Shown: positions 1 to 8,431, numbered from the stretch's first letter. The stretch is DNA of 64,000 nucleotides from Neisseria sp. 83E34 (GCF_001308015.1 NZ_LGYH01000004.1:1-64000); one strand, 5' to 3'. Numbers and translations: made by a program. The notes: a model not told the origin generated them from the sequence alone.

Positions 1-122
1 ACAGCTTTTATAGTTACTATTAGAAAATTTAATTATCTTTAATAATCTTTAAATAGGCGTTATGCATATATTGCTTTTGGTATTTGTTTTTAAAAAGATA
101 AATTGTAAAGAGTAAAAAATAG

Positions 123-165
123 ATGCCTGTCTGAAAATGTTACAATCATGTTTTCAGACAGGCAT
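123..165. repeat. Inverted DUS pair upstream of radA
   Basis: Two opposed copies of ATGCCTGTCTGAAA lie at 123-136 and 152-165 with a 15-base loop. They sit just before the radA start. The ATG at 148 falls inside this pair, which argues against using it as the radA start codon. The hairpin may also end transcription entering from the left. Confidence 0.85.
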
Positions 166-174
166 GTTGAATTT

Positions 175-1542
175 ATGGCAAAAGCACCGAAAACCGTTTA
201 CCAATGCAGCGAATGCGGCGGTACTACACCCAAATGGCAAGGCAAATGCCCGCATTGCGGCGAATGGAACACCTTGCAGGAAAGCCTTACTGCACCTGAG
301 CCGAAAAACATACGTTTCCAATCGTGGGCGGCGGATACCGCGCAGGTGCAGGAGCTTTCCCAAGTTACCGCCACCGAAGTGCCGCGCGAACCCACCGGCA
401 TGGGCGAACTTGACCGCGTGCTCGGCGGCGGTTTGGTAAGCGGCGCAGTCATTCTGCTCGGCGGCGACCCCGGTATCGGTAAATCGACGTTGCTGTTGCA
501 AACCGTGGCGATGATGGCGAAAAACCGCAAAGTGCTGTATGTATCCGGCGAGGAATCCGCCCAACAAGTCGCCTTGCGGGCGCAACGTTTGGGCTTGCAA
601 AGCGAAGGCGTGAACCTGCTGGCGGAAATCCGCATGGAAGCGATTCAGGCCGTCTTAAAACAGCACGAACCCGCCGTAGTCGTGATTGACTCCATCCAAA
701 CCATGTATTCCGACCAAATCACTTCCGCGCCCGGCTCCGTATCGCAAGTGCGTGAGTGTGCCGCGCAACTCACCCGCATGGCAAAGCAGATGGGCATTGC
801 TATGATTTTGGTCGGCCACGTTACCAAAGACGGTGCCATCGCCGGCCCGCGCGTGCTCGAGCACATGGTCGATACCGTGCTGTATTTCGAGGGCGACCAG
901 CATTCCAACTACCGCATGATACGCGCCATCAAAAACCGTTTCGGCGCAGCCAACGAGCTGGGCGTATTCGCCATGACCGAACACGGCTTGAAAGGCGTAT
1001 CCAATCCTTCGGCGATTTTTCTCGCCAGCTACCGTGATGACGTACCCGGCTCGTGCGTATTGGTTACGCAAGAAGGCAGCCGCCCGCTATTGGTGGAAAT
1101 TCAGGCATTGGTTGATGACGCACACGGCTTCACACCCAAACGCCTCACCGTCGGCCTCGAACAAAACCGCCTCGCCATGCTGCTGGCCGTGTTAAACCGC
1201 CATGCCGGCATCGCCTGCTTCGATCAAGACGTGTTCTTGAACGCAGTTGGCGGCGTAAAAATCAACGAACCCGCCGCCGACCTCGCCATCATCCTTGCCA
1301 TGCTTTCCAGCTTCCGCAACCGCCCGCTGCCTGAAAAAATGGTGGCCTTCGGCGAAGTCGGCTTGAGCGGTGAAGTCCGTCCTGTCGCGCGCGGGCAGGA
1401 ACGCTTGAAAGAAGCGGAAAAACTCGGCTTCAAACGCGCTATCGTGCCTAAAGCCAATCTGCCGCGCAATCCCAAAGATTTTCCGGGTTTGCAGATTTAT
1501 GGTGTGAGCAGTTTGCAGGAAGCGGTGGATATTGTGAAGTAA
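175..1542 (+). CDS. radA: DNA repair protein RadA (Sms)
   Basis: RadA is a RecA-related ATPase that helps process branched recombination intermediates and, in transformable bacteria, supports strand invasion of incoming DNA. The protein (455 aa) opens with a C4 zinc motif (CSEC and CPHC). Next come a Walker A motif GGDPGIGKST, the RadA-specific KNRFG motif near the middle, and a C-terminal Lon-like domain with GEVGLSGEVRPV. Length fits the family. I use the ATG at 175 (MAKAPKTVYQC) because the upstream in-frame ATG at 148 lies in a DUS hairpin. It appears to be a single gene, facing the convergent rep gene. The function is well known for the family; a role in natural transformation here is inferred. 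Confidence 0.97.
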   Translation: MAKAPKTVYQCSECGGTTPKWQGKCPHCGEWNTLQESLTAPEPKNIRFQSWAADTAQVQELSQVTATEVPREPTGMGELDRVLGGGLVSGAVILLGGDPGIGKSTLLLQTVAMMAKNRKVLYVSGEESAQQVALRAQRLGLQSEGVNLLAEIRMEAIQAVLKQHEPAVVVIDSIQTMYSDQITSAPGSVSQVRECAAQLTRMAKQMGIAMILVGHVTKDGAIAGPRVLEHMVDTVLYFEGDQHSNYRMIRAIKNRFGAANELGVFAMTEHGLKGVSNPSAIFLASYRDDVPGSCVLVTQEGSRPLLVEIQALVDDAHGFTPKRLTVGLEQNRLAMLLAVLNRHAGIACFDQDVFLNAVGGVKINEPAADLAIILAMLSSFRNRPLPEKMVAFGEVGLSGEVRPVARGQERLKEAEKLGFKRAIVPKANLPRNPKDFPGLQIYGVSSLQEAVDIVK

Positions 1543-1643
1543 CTAAAAACAATGGAATGCAGCCTTTGCGGCATTTTCAGATATTTTTTGTGATGTTGAT
1601 CATCCGCTTTGCGGAGGAGAATGATTTTTTTCAACATTACACC

Positions 1644-1670
1644 TGTTACTATGTAAGTGGTTTTATTATA
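1644..1670 (-). repeat. Isolated end of the MITE-like repeat
   Basis: Read on the reverse strand, this stretch gives TATAATAAAACCACTTACAT and continues AGTAACA. It matches the left terminus of the repeat copy at 40850 at nearly every position. The interior of the repeat is not recognisable next to it, so it is a fragment or strongly diverged copy. Confidence 0.5.
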
Positions 1671-1697
1671 GCTGTTTGGGAGTTTTGAATACGGCGC

Positions 1698-1797
1698 TTT
1701 TTAAGTATATGTATATAGAGAATTTTTAAGTATATGTATATAGAGAATTTTTAAGTATATGTATATAGAGAATTTTTAAGTATATGTATATAGAGAA
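1698..1797. repeat. Four tandem 25-bp repeats
   Basis: A 25-bp unit beginning TTTTTAAGTATATG and ending TATAGAGAA is repeated exactly four times head to tail (1698-1722, 1723-1747, 1748-1772, 1773-1797). It lies between the convergent genes radA and rep. The 1543-1938 gap holds this array, the repeat end at 1644-1670 and no gene I can support. There are no spacers, so it is not a CRISPR. Copy number probably varies between strains. Confidence 0.95.
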
Positions 1798-1938
1798 AAG
1801 GTTGGTTTTTCCGTTGGTTAAGTGTCGGGATAGCCGGCAGTATATTGATCGGTTTTATCATCGGTTCGTCTGCGCGGAGAATTATGCCGACTCGTTTTGG
1901 ATTCGGGTTATTTCCAACAGCGCCATGGCCTTGCCGTA

Positions 1939-3945
1939 TTATCCTTGGTTTTTTGATTTCTCTGCCAACATCGCCCGCAAACCGGCCAAATTGCTCTTGC
2001 CTTCCTCTTTGCTCACAATCGGTTCGCCGCCTTTTCTGCCGAGGATTTTCAAATCTTCCTGCGGCATTTCGTCGATAAAGCGGCTGGGGTCGGGAAACTG
2101 CCATGTGCCTTGGCGTTTGCGTTTCACACAATGGGTAAGCGTGAGCTGGCGTTTGGCGCGGGTGATGCCCACATACATCAGCCGCCGTTCTTCTTCGACG
2201 TTGCTCTCTTCAATACTGTCGGCGTGGGGCAGCATGCCTTCTTCACAGCCTACAAGAAATACATACGGGTATTCCAAACCTTTGGATGCGTGCAGGGTGG
2301 AGAGTTTGACCGCATCTGTTTCTTCTTCGTTTTTGCCTTCGAGCAGGGTCATCAGGGCGATGGTTTGGGCGATTTCGATGATGTTTTTGCCGTCTTGTTC
2401 ACCTTTGCGCGCCAGCCAGTCGGTAAGGTCGGTAACGTTGCGCCATTTGATTTCGCCGGCTTTGCCTTCTTCATTGTTCAGCAGGTGGGCTTCGTAGGCG
2501 ATGTCGGAAAGCAGGTTGTTGACAAGTTTGCCCGCATCGTCGTGTTCGGCACGGGCGCGGTAATCTTCCATCAAGGCCATGAATTGTTGCAGGTGCTCGC
2601 GGTTTTGTGTGTTTAAGACGGCCTGTGCTTCGGGGTTTAACGCCGCTTCATACAGGCTGCATTCGTGGTTGTGGGCATAAGCGTTGAGTTTGCCGAGCGT
2701 GGCTTCGCCGATGCCGCGTTTGGGCGTGGTAACGGCGCGTAAAAAGGCGGGGTCGTCGTTGGGATTGGCGAGCAGGCGGATGTAGGACAATATGTCTTTG
2801 ATTTCGGCTTTATCAAAAAAACTCTGGCCGCCTGAAAGCTGGTAAGGCACGCGCGCGCTGCGCAAGGCTTCTTCAAATACCCGCGCCTGATGGTTGCCGC
2901 GGTAGAGGATGGCGAAATCGGCGTATTGGGTTTTGTCGCCGCCTACCAGTTTCTGTTTCACAATCTGGCTGACCACCCATTCGGCTTCGTGCTGTTCGTG
3001 CTGGCAGGCGACGATTTTGATGTGTTCGCCCATGCCGAACTGCGACCACAAGGTTTTTTTAAACAATTTGGGATTGTTTTCAATTACCTTATTGGCCACT
3101 TTCAATATCCGCGCGGTGGAGCGGTAGTTTTGCTCCAGCTTGATCACTTTCATTTGCGGATAATCTTCTTGCATTTGGCGCAGGTTTTCCATGTTCGCGC
3201 CGCGCCATGCGTAGATGGATTGGTCGTCGTCGCCCACGGCGGTAAACATACCTTCCGCGCCGGTAAGCAGTTTCATCAAAGTGTATTGGCAGGCGTTGGT
3301 GTCTTGGCATTCGTCTACCAGTAGATAGCGCAGGCGGAGCTGCCATTTGTGGCGTACGTCGCTGTTCTGCTGCAACAATATGGCGGGCAGGCGGATTAAG
3401 TCGTCGAAATCGACGGCCTGATAGCTTTCCAGCGTAGCCTGGTAACCGGCATACACTTTCGCCATTTGGCTTTCCCATTCGTTAGAGGCCGTCTGAAGAA
3501 TCTCTTCGGGCGTTTTCAAATCGTTTTTCCACAAAGAAATCTGATGCTGGGCTTTGAACACGGCTTCTTTGCCGGTGCTGCCGAGCAGCTCTTTGACGAT
3601 TTTTGCACTGTCGGTGCCGTCAAGAATGGAAAAATTTTTCTTGTAGCCGATGTTGGCGGCTTCTTCTCGCAAAATGCGCATGCCGAGCGAGTGGAAAGTA
3701 CAGATGGTCAGGCCGCGCGTTTGGCTTTTCGGCAGCATTTTGCCCACACGCTCCTGCATTTCTTTGGCTGCTTTGTTGGTAAACGTAATGGCGGCGATGT
3801 GGTGGGCAGGGTAATTTACTTGGGTAATCAGGTATTTGATTTTCTGGGTAATCACACCGGTTTTACCGCTGCCCGCACCTGCTAGAACAAGTAAAGGGCC
3901 GCCGAGATATTGCACGGCTTGTTGTTGCTGGGGGTTGAGTTTCAT
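1939..3945 (-). CDS. rep: ATP-dependent DNA helicase Rep
   Basis: Rep is a superfamily 1 3'-5' DNA helicase that helps forks pass bound proteins. The protein (668 aa, close to E. coli Rep) starts MKLNPQQQQAVQ, has Walker A AGAGSGKT, the motif II region DECQDTN, motif III GDDDQSIYAWRGA, and motif VI YVGITRAKRQL. I chose the start at 3945 because MKLNPQQQQ matches the family; an extension to 3993 adds 16 unlike residues. It is divergent from folA, with a DUS pair between them. An AGGCCGTCTGAA (AG dialect) DUS lies inside the gene at 3486-3497. Confidence 0.95.
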   Translation of the reverse strand: MKLNPQQQQAVQYLGGPLLVLAGAGSGKTGVITQKIKYLITQVNYPAHHIAAITFTNKAAKEMQERVGKMLPKSQTRGLTICTFHSLGMRILREEAANIGYKKNFSILDGTDSAKIVKELLGSTGKEAVFKAQHQISLWKNDLKTPEEILQTASNEWESQMAKVYAGYQATLESYQAVDFDDLIRLPAILLQQNSDVRHKWQLRLRYLLVDECQDTNACQYTLMKLLTGAEGMFTAVGDDDQSIYAWRGANMENLRQMQEDYPQMKVIKLEQNYRSTARILKVANKVIENNPKLFKKTLWSQFGMGEHIKIVACQHEQHEAEWVVSQIVKQKLVGGDKTQYADFAILYRGNHQARVFEEALRSARVPYQLSGGQSFFDKAEIKDILSYIRLLANPNDDPAFLRAVTTPKRGIGEATLGKLNAYAHNHECSLYEAALNPEAQAVLNTQNREHLQQFMALMEDYRARAEHDDAGKLVNNLLSDIAYEAHLLNNEEGKAGEIKWRNVTDLTDWLARKGEQDGKNIIEIAQTIALMTLLEGKNEEETDAVKLSTLHASKGLEYPYVFLVGCEEGMLPHADSIEESNVEEERRLMYVGITRAKRQLTLTHCVKRKRQGTWQFPDPSRFIDEMPQEDLKILGRKGGEPIVSKEEGKSNLAGLRAMLAEKSKNQG

Positions 3946-3995
3946 AGAGCGGTCATCAGGAAGAAATGCGGCGGAAATTATATCATTGTGCATTC

Positions 3996-4028
3996 ATGCC
4001 TGTCTGAAATGCGGTTTCAGACAGGCAT
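3996..4028. repeat. Inverted DUS pair between rep and folA
   Basis: Opposed ATGCCTGTCTGAAA copies at 3996-4009 and 4015-4028 have a 5-base loop. Unusually, they lie between two divergent genes, where no terminator is expected, so uptake rather than termination is the likelier role. Confidence 0.85.
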
Positions 4029-4080
4029 TTTATTGATTACAATATCCAGATATCCGTTTGAAAAAAGAAAGCGCCCAATT

Positions 4081-4566
4081 ATGCAGAAAATCACTTTGGT
4101 TGCCGCCTGCGCCGAAAACGGCTGCATCGGTATCGACAACACCATGCCGTGGCACATTCCCGAAGACTTTGCTTTTTTTAAAGCCTACACTTCGGGCAAA
4201 CCTGTGGTTATGGGGCGGAAAACTTGGGAGTCGCTGCCGAAAAAACCGCTGCCCGGCCGCCGCAATATCGTGATTACGCGGCAGGCGGATTATGCCGCCG
4301 AAGGTGCGGAAACAGCCGCTTCTTTGCAGGAAGCGCTTACAGCCTGCGCCGGTACGGAAGAAATCATCATTATGGGCGGCGCGCAGATTTATGCCGAATC
4401 CATGCCGCTTGCCACCGATTTGCGCATTACCGAAGTGAAGCTCAATATGGCGGGCGACGCGTTTTTTCCGCCGATTGATCAAACCGTTTGGCAGGAAGCT
4501 GCGCGGGAAGAGCATGAAAGCAGCAAAGGCATAGCCTATGCTTTCGTGCACTACCGCCGAGCATGA
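4081..4566 (+). CDS. folA: Dihydrofolate reductase
   Basis: This enzyme reduces dihydrofolate to tetrahydrofolate with NADPH, feeding thymidylate, purine and methionine synthesis, and is the trimethoprim target. The 161-aa protein shows the N-terminal AENGCIG loop, the MPWHIPEDF substrate motif (acidic residue in the E/D position), GRKTWESLP and the IMGGAQIY cofactor motif. The start at 4081 gives the usual length. A DUS begins at the base after the stop codon, followed by the thioredoxin-like lipoprotein gene. Confidence 0.96.
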   Translation: MQKITLVAACAENGCIGIDNTMPWHIPEDFAFFKAYTSGKPVVMGRKTWESLPKKPLPGRRNIVITRQADYAAEGAETAASLQEALTACAGTEEIIIMGGAQIYAESMPLATDLRITEVKLNMAGDAFFPPIDQTVWQEAAREEHESSKGIAYAFVHYRRA

Positions 4567-4580
4567 ATGCCTGTCTGAAA
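4567..4580 (+). repeat. Single DUS after folA
   Basis: One ATGCCTGTCTGAAA copy starts immediately after the folA TGA. No opposing copy is near, so it is not a hairpin terminator, and folA and the next gene could be co-transcribed. Confidence 0.85.
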
Positions 4581-4612
4581 CACTGTCTATCATTATGCAA
4601 AAGGATTTTAGG

Positions 4613-5143
4613 ATGACACAACGATTCTTGTGCGCCGCCTTATTGGCCGCATCGCTCGCCGCTTGCAACGCAGCCCAAAACAAAGAAGACGCGCAAACCC
4701 TGCGCGCCCGGCTTGCCGAAGCAGAAACCGCCGCGCGGCTTTCCGCAGAAAATACCAAGCGCGTCGAAGGCATGTATTCCGATATTTACTTTGAACTCAA
4801 CAGCTTGACCGTTGAAAATTTCGAAGCCAAAGTAAAGCGAGGCGACACGTTTTATGCCTATATCGGCCGCCCCAACTGCGGCGACTGCAACGCTTTCGAG
4901 CCGCTGCTCAAACGCTATGTCAGGCAGCATAAGCTGCAAAACAAGCTTTATTTTGTCAACGTGTACCGGCTGCACCAAGACAAAACCGCATGGGCTGCGT
5001 TTAAGCAGACTTACGGTTTGAGCGGCACGCCCGTGCTGGCGAAATACAGCAAAGGCAGGCAGGTGAACAAACTGGACTACGAAGACAACGGCGGCATTTC
5101 GGGCGATGACCTGGCGTCATGGCTCAAGCAGAACAAGCTCTAA
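4613..5143 (+). CDS. Thioredoxin-like lipoprotein
   Basis: The 176-aa protein begins with a lipoprotein signal ending LAAC (Cys at about residue 18). A short Ala/Glu-rich, probably helical stretch follows (residues 23-50), then a thioredoxin-like domain with YIGRPNCGDCNAF. The CGDC pair is the likely redox or disulfide centre. A cis-proline-like GTPV comes later, at about residue 143. It should sit in the membrane facing the periplasm. The start at 4613 has a GGATTTTAGG-type ribosome site; an ATG at 4595 is possible but would lengthen the signal. Partner and substrate are not evident. The domain is clear; the exact role is unknown. Confidence 0.8.
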   Translation: MTQRFLCAALLAASLAACNAAQNKEDAQTLRARLAEAETAARLSAENTKRVEGMYSDIYFELNSLTVENFEAKVKRGDTFYAYIGRPNCGDCNAFEPLLKRYVRQHKLQNKLYFVNVYRLHQDKTAWAAFKQTYGLSGTPVLAKYSKGRQVNKLDYEDNGGISGDDLASWLKQNKL

Positions 5144-5149
5144 TCAGAA

Positions 5150-5180
5150 ATGCCTGTCTGAAAAGGTTTCAGACAGGCAT
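5150..5180. terminator. DUS hairpin after the thioredoxin-like gene
   Basis: ATGCCTGTCTGAAA at 5150-5163 and its reverse complement at 5167-5180 are separated by 3 bases. It is a strong stem just after the stop at 5143 and is a likely intrinsic terminator as well as a DUS. Confidence 0.75.
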
Positions 5181-5215
5181 CAACCATCAAACCAAACAAC
5201 TCATAAGGAGAAACC

Positions 5216-5542
5216 ATGAGCGTTATCTTACAGTTCGATTTCGAACTGCCGCCCGAAGTGCTGGGCGACGCACTCACGGCCAGCGCGCAGGATTTGGCAA
5301 AATCCATCACGCAGGAGCCGGGTTTTATCGCAAAAATCTGGACGGAAAACCTGCAAACCGGCGATGCCGGCGGCCTGTATTTGTTTGAAGACGAAGCCAG
5401 CGCCTTAAAATATGCCGAAATGCACAGCGCCCGTGCCGTGCAGATGGGCGGCGTTAACCCGCGTTTTAAAATTTATACGGTCAACAAAACGCTCAGCGGC
5501 ATCACTTCGGGCGACAAGTTTACCCGTATTTTGGCGGAATAA
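5216..5542 (+). CDS. YdhR-like putative mono-oxygenase
   Basis: This 108-aa protein resembles the E. coli YdhR family of small ferredoxin-like dimeric alpha/beta-barrel proteins. Shared features include the N-terminal LQFDFELP strand, ITQEPGFIAKIWTE, GGLYLFEDEASALKY and a short C-terminal helix. The family is annotated as mono-oxygenase by structure only; no substrate is established. A good ribosome site (AAGGAGA) precedes the ATG. It is flanked by DUS hairpins on both sides and so is probably transcribed alone. Confidence 0.8.
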   Translation: MSVILQFDFELPPEVLGDALTASAQDLAKSITQEPGFIAKIWTENLQTGDAGGLYLFEDEASALKYAEMHSARAVQMGGVNPRFKIYTVNKTLSGITSGDKFTRILAE

Positions 5543-5622
5543 CGGGCAGGGTTGCCCATTGTTTATTATGAGCCTGCTGCTTATTGATTTGTTTTAAGTA
5601 ATTGATTTCAAAAAAATAACAA

Positions 5623-5654
5623 ATGCCTGCCTGAAAACTCTTTCAGACAGGCAT
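5623..5654. terminator. DUS hairpin after the YdhR-like gene
   Basis: A degenerate DUS (ATGCCTGCCTGAAA, 5623-5636) faces a perfect reverse copy at 5641-5654, with flanking A and T runs. It is a likely terminator 80 bases after the stop. Confidence 0.7.
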
Positions 5655-5694
5655 TTGTTGGCTTTACTGTGGCAAAAAATTATTTCTTGTTATG

Positions 5695-5765
5695 GTTTCA
5701 TCATGCCAGGTCTGGCTCCGGTATCTCCTCACAAGTAACCGGAATTCGAGTTATTCCAATCAATC
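5695..5765. repeat. Degenerate partial MITE-like copy
   Basis: The stretch from TCATCATGCCAGG through GGTATCTCCTCACAAG to GGAATTCGAG aligns with the interior of the adjacent better copy (GTCATACTCGGG, AGTATCTCCTAAAG, GGAACTCAAG). It seems to be an older copy, lacking clear termini, directly left of the intact one. Confidence 0.55.
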
Positions 5766-5771
5766 CCTATG

Positions 5772-5912
5772 TATAGTTAAAAAACTTAATTTTAGTAGCA
5801 TTTCCGTCATACTCGGGCTTGACCCGAGTATCTCCTAAAGTTAGCGGAACTCAAGATACTCGGGTCAAGCCCGAGTATGACGAACGTACTATTTTTAAGT
5901 TGATCCACTATA
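5772..5912. repeat. MITE-like repeat, copy 1
   Basis: This 141-bp element has termini TATAGTTAAAAAACTTAA and, at the right, TTAAGTTGATCCACTATA (imperfect inverted repeats). The interior is a large palindrome, GTCATACTCGGGCTTGACCC facing GGGTCAAGCCCGAGTATGAC. It carries no gene. Similar elements occur at 8294-8431 and 40850-40989. Ends starting TATAGT recall neisserial Correia elements, but the interior differs. Confidence 0.8.
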
Positions 5913-6009
5913 ACGCAATGTTGTTTCAATTTTATTGGTTGTGGATGTTTTTGAGCATCAAGACCGATTTTAAAAATGATAATAGTTTTGTAAAAACGAA
6001 AAATTATGT

Positions 6010-6150
6010 TAGTATTGATGCAAATCAATAATGATTTTTAATACTATAAAAAATTTAATGAAATATAACTATATAAATTAAAAATATAGTAAGAAAATGT
6101 AAGTTGGATTCATAGCTCAAATTCTGTAATTTTTAATTGATGATCAATCC
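6010..6150 (+). promoter_or_regulatory. AT-rich fetA upstream region
   Basis: The stretch before fetA is very AT-rich. It holds a loose Fur-like core around 6018-6039 (GCAAATCAATAATGATTTTT) that only partly fits the GATAATGATAATCATTATC consensus. I see no poly-C tract of the kind that phase-varies meningococcal fetA. Iron regulation is inferred from the gene, not shown. Confidence 0.3.
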
Positions 6151-6164
6151 GAATGGAGACAAAT

Positions 6165-8255
6165 ATGAAATTCAAGCAACTGCCTTTAGTTGCGGCAGTG
6201 TTAGGTGCTCTATATCCTGCGTCGGCATTGGCTGACACTGTTCAAGCCCAAGAAGCCCCTGAAGTTGAGGTAAACAGCGTACAGGTTACCGGCGACCGCC
6301 AAGGTGCGAAAGTGAAAACCAATGTGGTTACTACCCGTTCGAAAGACGAAAGCACGGAAACCGATTTGCGCGGCCTGTTTAAAGACGAGCCTGCTATCGG
6401 TATCGGCGGGGGTAACGGTACTTCGCAATATCTGTATATCCGCAATATGGGTCAAAACTCGGTGGATGTAAAAGTCGACAATGCCTACTCCGACAGCCAA
6501 ATCCACTACCACCAAGGCCGGCATATGCTTGATCCTGCTTTGGTAAAAATCGTATCCGTGCAAAAAGGTGCGGGCAGCGCATCGGCCGGTATCGGCCAAA
6601 CCAACGGTGCGGTGATTGCGAAAACCTTAGATGCCCAAGATTTGCTGAAAAACAGTACAAACCCTAATTTCGGCTTCAAAGTAAACAGCGGCTACAACAC
6701 CAACGACGGACACAACTACGGCCTGACGCTGTTCGGAAAACCCGGAGCGGTCGATTTCGTGCTCTCCGGTAACCGTGTTAAAGAAAGCAACTACAAAGGC
6801 GGTTCGGGTTACCGCAACGGCTTGGACGGCGGCAAGCGTGTGCCGTTTAGCGCATTGGACAAAACCGGCTATTTGGCCAAAATCGGTATCGATGCAGGCG
6901 AAGACCACCGTTTTGTATTGAGCCATCTGAACAACGAGCATAAAGGTGACCGTGTAGTACGTGAAGAATTTGCTATAGGCGGAGAAAGGCTCACATTGGC
7001 ACGCCAAGCGCCTGCCAAACGTAAAATGAGCATCAACCAAACCAACCTCGAGTGGATGGGCAAAAATATGGGTTTTGCCCAATCGGCATCTGCCAATATC
7101 TACCGCTTGGAAAAAGGCCGCTGGTCTGTTGACGACAGCAGGAACGGTTATGCTGGCGGCGACAGTAACACGGAACCCACCAAAACCAAAATCGAAACGG
7201 TTGGCGGTAATGTCAACTTCGATTCGCATCTCAATGACCGCATTCTGCTGAAATACGGTGTCAACTACCGCACCCAGGAAGTGAAACCCGACCAGATTTT
7301 CCGTGCGGGCGTAACCAGGCAGAAGAAACAGGATGTCGGCGTTTATGCTGAAATGATTACCGATGTTGTTGAAGATTTAACGCTAACCACCGGTCTGCGC
7401 TACGACCACTTTAATTTCAAAGCGATGGACGGCAAAAAAGTCAGTGATGGCTCTGTCAGCCCGAGTTTGGGTGTGATATGGCAGGTTATCCCTGATTTGA
7501 GCCTCAGCGCGAGCCACAACTATGCCACCCGCAGCCCGCGTATGCACGACGGCATTATGGCGCACGGCAAACGCGGTGTGGTTTCCATTGCCGACAACAC
7601 TAAAGCGGAGAGAGCCAGAAATACCGAAATCGGCTTCAACTACGACAACGGCACATTCGGCGCGGACGGCAGCTATTTTTGGCAAAATATCGGCAACGCA
7701 TTGGGTACGAGCACAGGCCGCAACAACCACTTGTGCGATGCGCCGACACCGCGAAATCCTAACGAATGCTATTCTGAAATCATTAATGCCGGCAAAGTTA
7801 AAAACTCCGGTTATGAGTTGGGTGCATCGTTCCGCAAAGGGGGCTGGACGGCACGCTTGGGCGTGGCCTACAGTAAGCCGAAATTCTACGGCGAGCGTTT
7901 GAGTGCAAATCCCGAATACGCCATGCGTATAGGCCGCACTTGGACAGGTTCGCTTGCCTACCGTTTCGGCAACCCCGACTTGGAAATCGGCGTACACCAC
8001 CGCCAAGTTGAAGGTGTGAAGAAAGAAGACAACTATATCTTGGTCAATCGGGAGGTTACACCTGCCGACACCGGCAAAAAAGCTTACGGCGTAACCGATA
8101 TTTCCGCCAACTGGAAACCGCTTAAAAACGACAAGATGAATGTAAACTTCGCCGTGAACAATGTCTTCAACAAAAATTATATTCCGCATGCCCAACGCAG
8201 CGATTTGCCCGGTGCAGGGCGCGAATACCGCGTAGGTTTGAATTACACCTTCTGA
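6165..8255 (+). CDS. fetA: TonB-dependent ferric siderophore receptor, FetA/FrpB type
   Basis: This is an outer-membrane gated barrel that imports ferric siderophore (enterobactin-type in Neisseria) using TonB energy. The 696-aa protein has a signal peptide ending SALA (about residue 23), a TonB-box-like SVQVTGDRQG, and a plug domain with GGGNGTSQYLYIRNMGQ and VDNAYSDSQIHYHQGR, which match meningococcal FetA closely. A long barrel follows, ending GVGRD-like GAGREYRVGLNYTF with terminal Phe. The start at 6165 has a GGAGA site 6 bases upstream. No fetB-F transport genes follow; fadD is convergent. MITE-like copies lie on both sides of the gene. The assignment rests on strong recalled similarity; ligand specificity is inferred. 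Confidence 0.93.
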   Translation: MKFKQLPLVAAVLGALYPASALADTVQAQEAPEVEVNSVQVTGDRQGAKVKTNVVTTRSKDESTETDLRGLFKDEPAIGIGGGNGTSQYLYIRNMGQNSVDVKVDNAYSDSQIHYHQGRHMLDPALVKIVSVQKGAGSASAGIGQTNGAVIAKTLDAQDLLKNSTNPNFGFKVNSGYNTNDGHNYGLTLFGKPGAVDFVLSGNRVKESNYKGGSGYRNGLDGGKRVPFSALDKTGYLAKIGIDAGEDHRFVLSHLNNEHKGDRVVREEFAIGGERLTLARQAPAKRKMSINQTNLEWMGKNMGFAQSASANIYRLEKGRWSVDDSRNGYAGGDSNTEPTKTKIETVGGNVNFDSHLNDRILLKYGVNYRTQEVKPDQIFRAGVTRQKKQDVGVYAEMITDVVEDLTLTTGLRYDHFNFKAMDGKKVSDGSVSPSLGVIWQVIPDLSLSASHNYATRSPRMHDGIMAHGKRGVVSIADNTKAERARNTEIGFNYDNGTFGADGSYFWQNIGNALGTSTGRNNHLCDAPTPRNPNECYSEIINAGKVKNSGYELGASFRKGGWTARLGVAYSKPKFYGERLSANPEYAMRIGRTWTGSLAYRFGNPDLEIGVHHRQVEGVKKEDNYILVNREVTPADTGKKAYGVTDISANWKPLKNDKMNVNFAVNNVFNKNYIPHAQRSDLPGAGREYRVGLNYTF

Positions 8256-8293
8256 TGAGTTTGCCAAACCGTCAAGAAACATTGGATTTGGCA

Positions 8294-8431
8294 TATGGAG
8301 AAGCAACTTAAAATAGCACATTTGTCATGCTCGGGCTTGCACCAAGTAGCTTGAGTTACAGTAACTTTAGAAGATATTCGGGTCAGACCGGAGCATGACG
8401 GTGTTGTTATTATTTAAGTCGATTCATTATA
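8294..8431. repeat. MITE-like repeat, copy 2
   Basis: This 138-bp relative of the 5772 element begins TATGGAGAAGCAACTTAAAA and ends TTTAAGTCGATTCATTATA. It has a more degenerate interior palindrome (GTCATGCTCGGGCTTG facing GGAGCATGAC). It is in the same orientation as copy 1, so the two bracket fetA as direct repeats. Confidence 0.75.

Noticed and set aside
148-174. Upstream in-frame ATG for radA
   Set aside because: It lies within an inverted DUS pair and adds residues unlike the family; ATG 175 gives the expected MAKxxxxY start.
1698-1797. Short regular repeats resembling a CRISPR array
   Set aside because: The 25-bp units are directly adjacent with no unique spacers and no cas genes are near.
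1784-2497. Long forward reading frame over the 3' end of rep
   Set aside because: It is antisense to a clear helicase gene, starts in the tandem repeats and has no recognisable protein features.
6165-8255. ZnuD (TdfJ) or haemoglobin receptor identity for the TonB-dependent receptor
   Set aside because: The plug motifs (VDNAYSDSQIHYHQGR and GGGNGTSQ) match FetA/FrpB, and the histidine-rich loops of ZnuD are missing.
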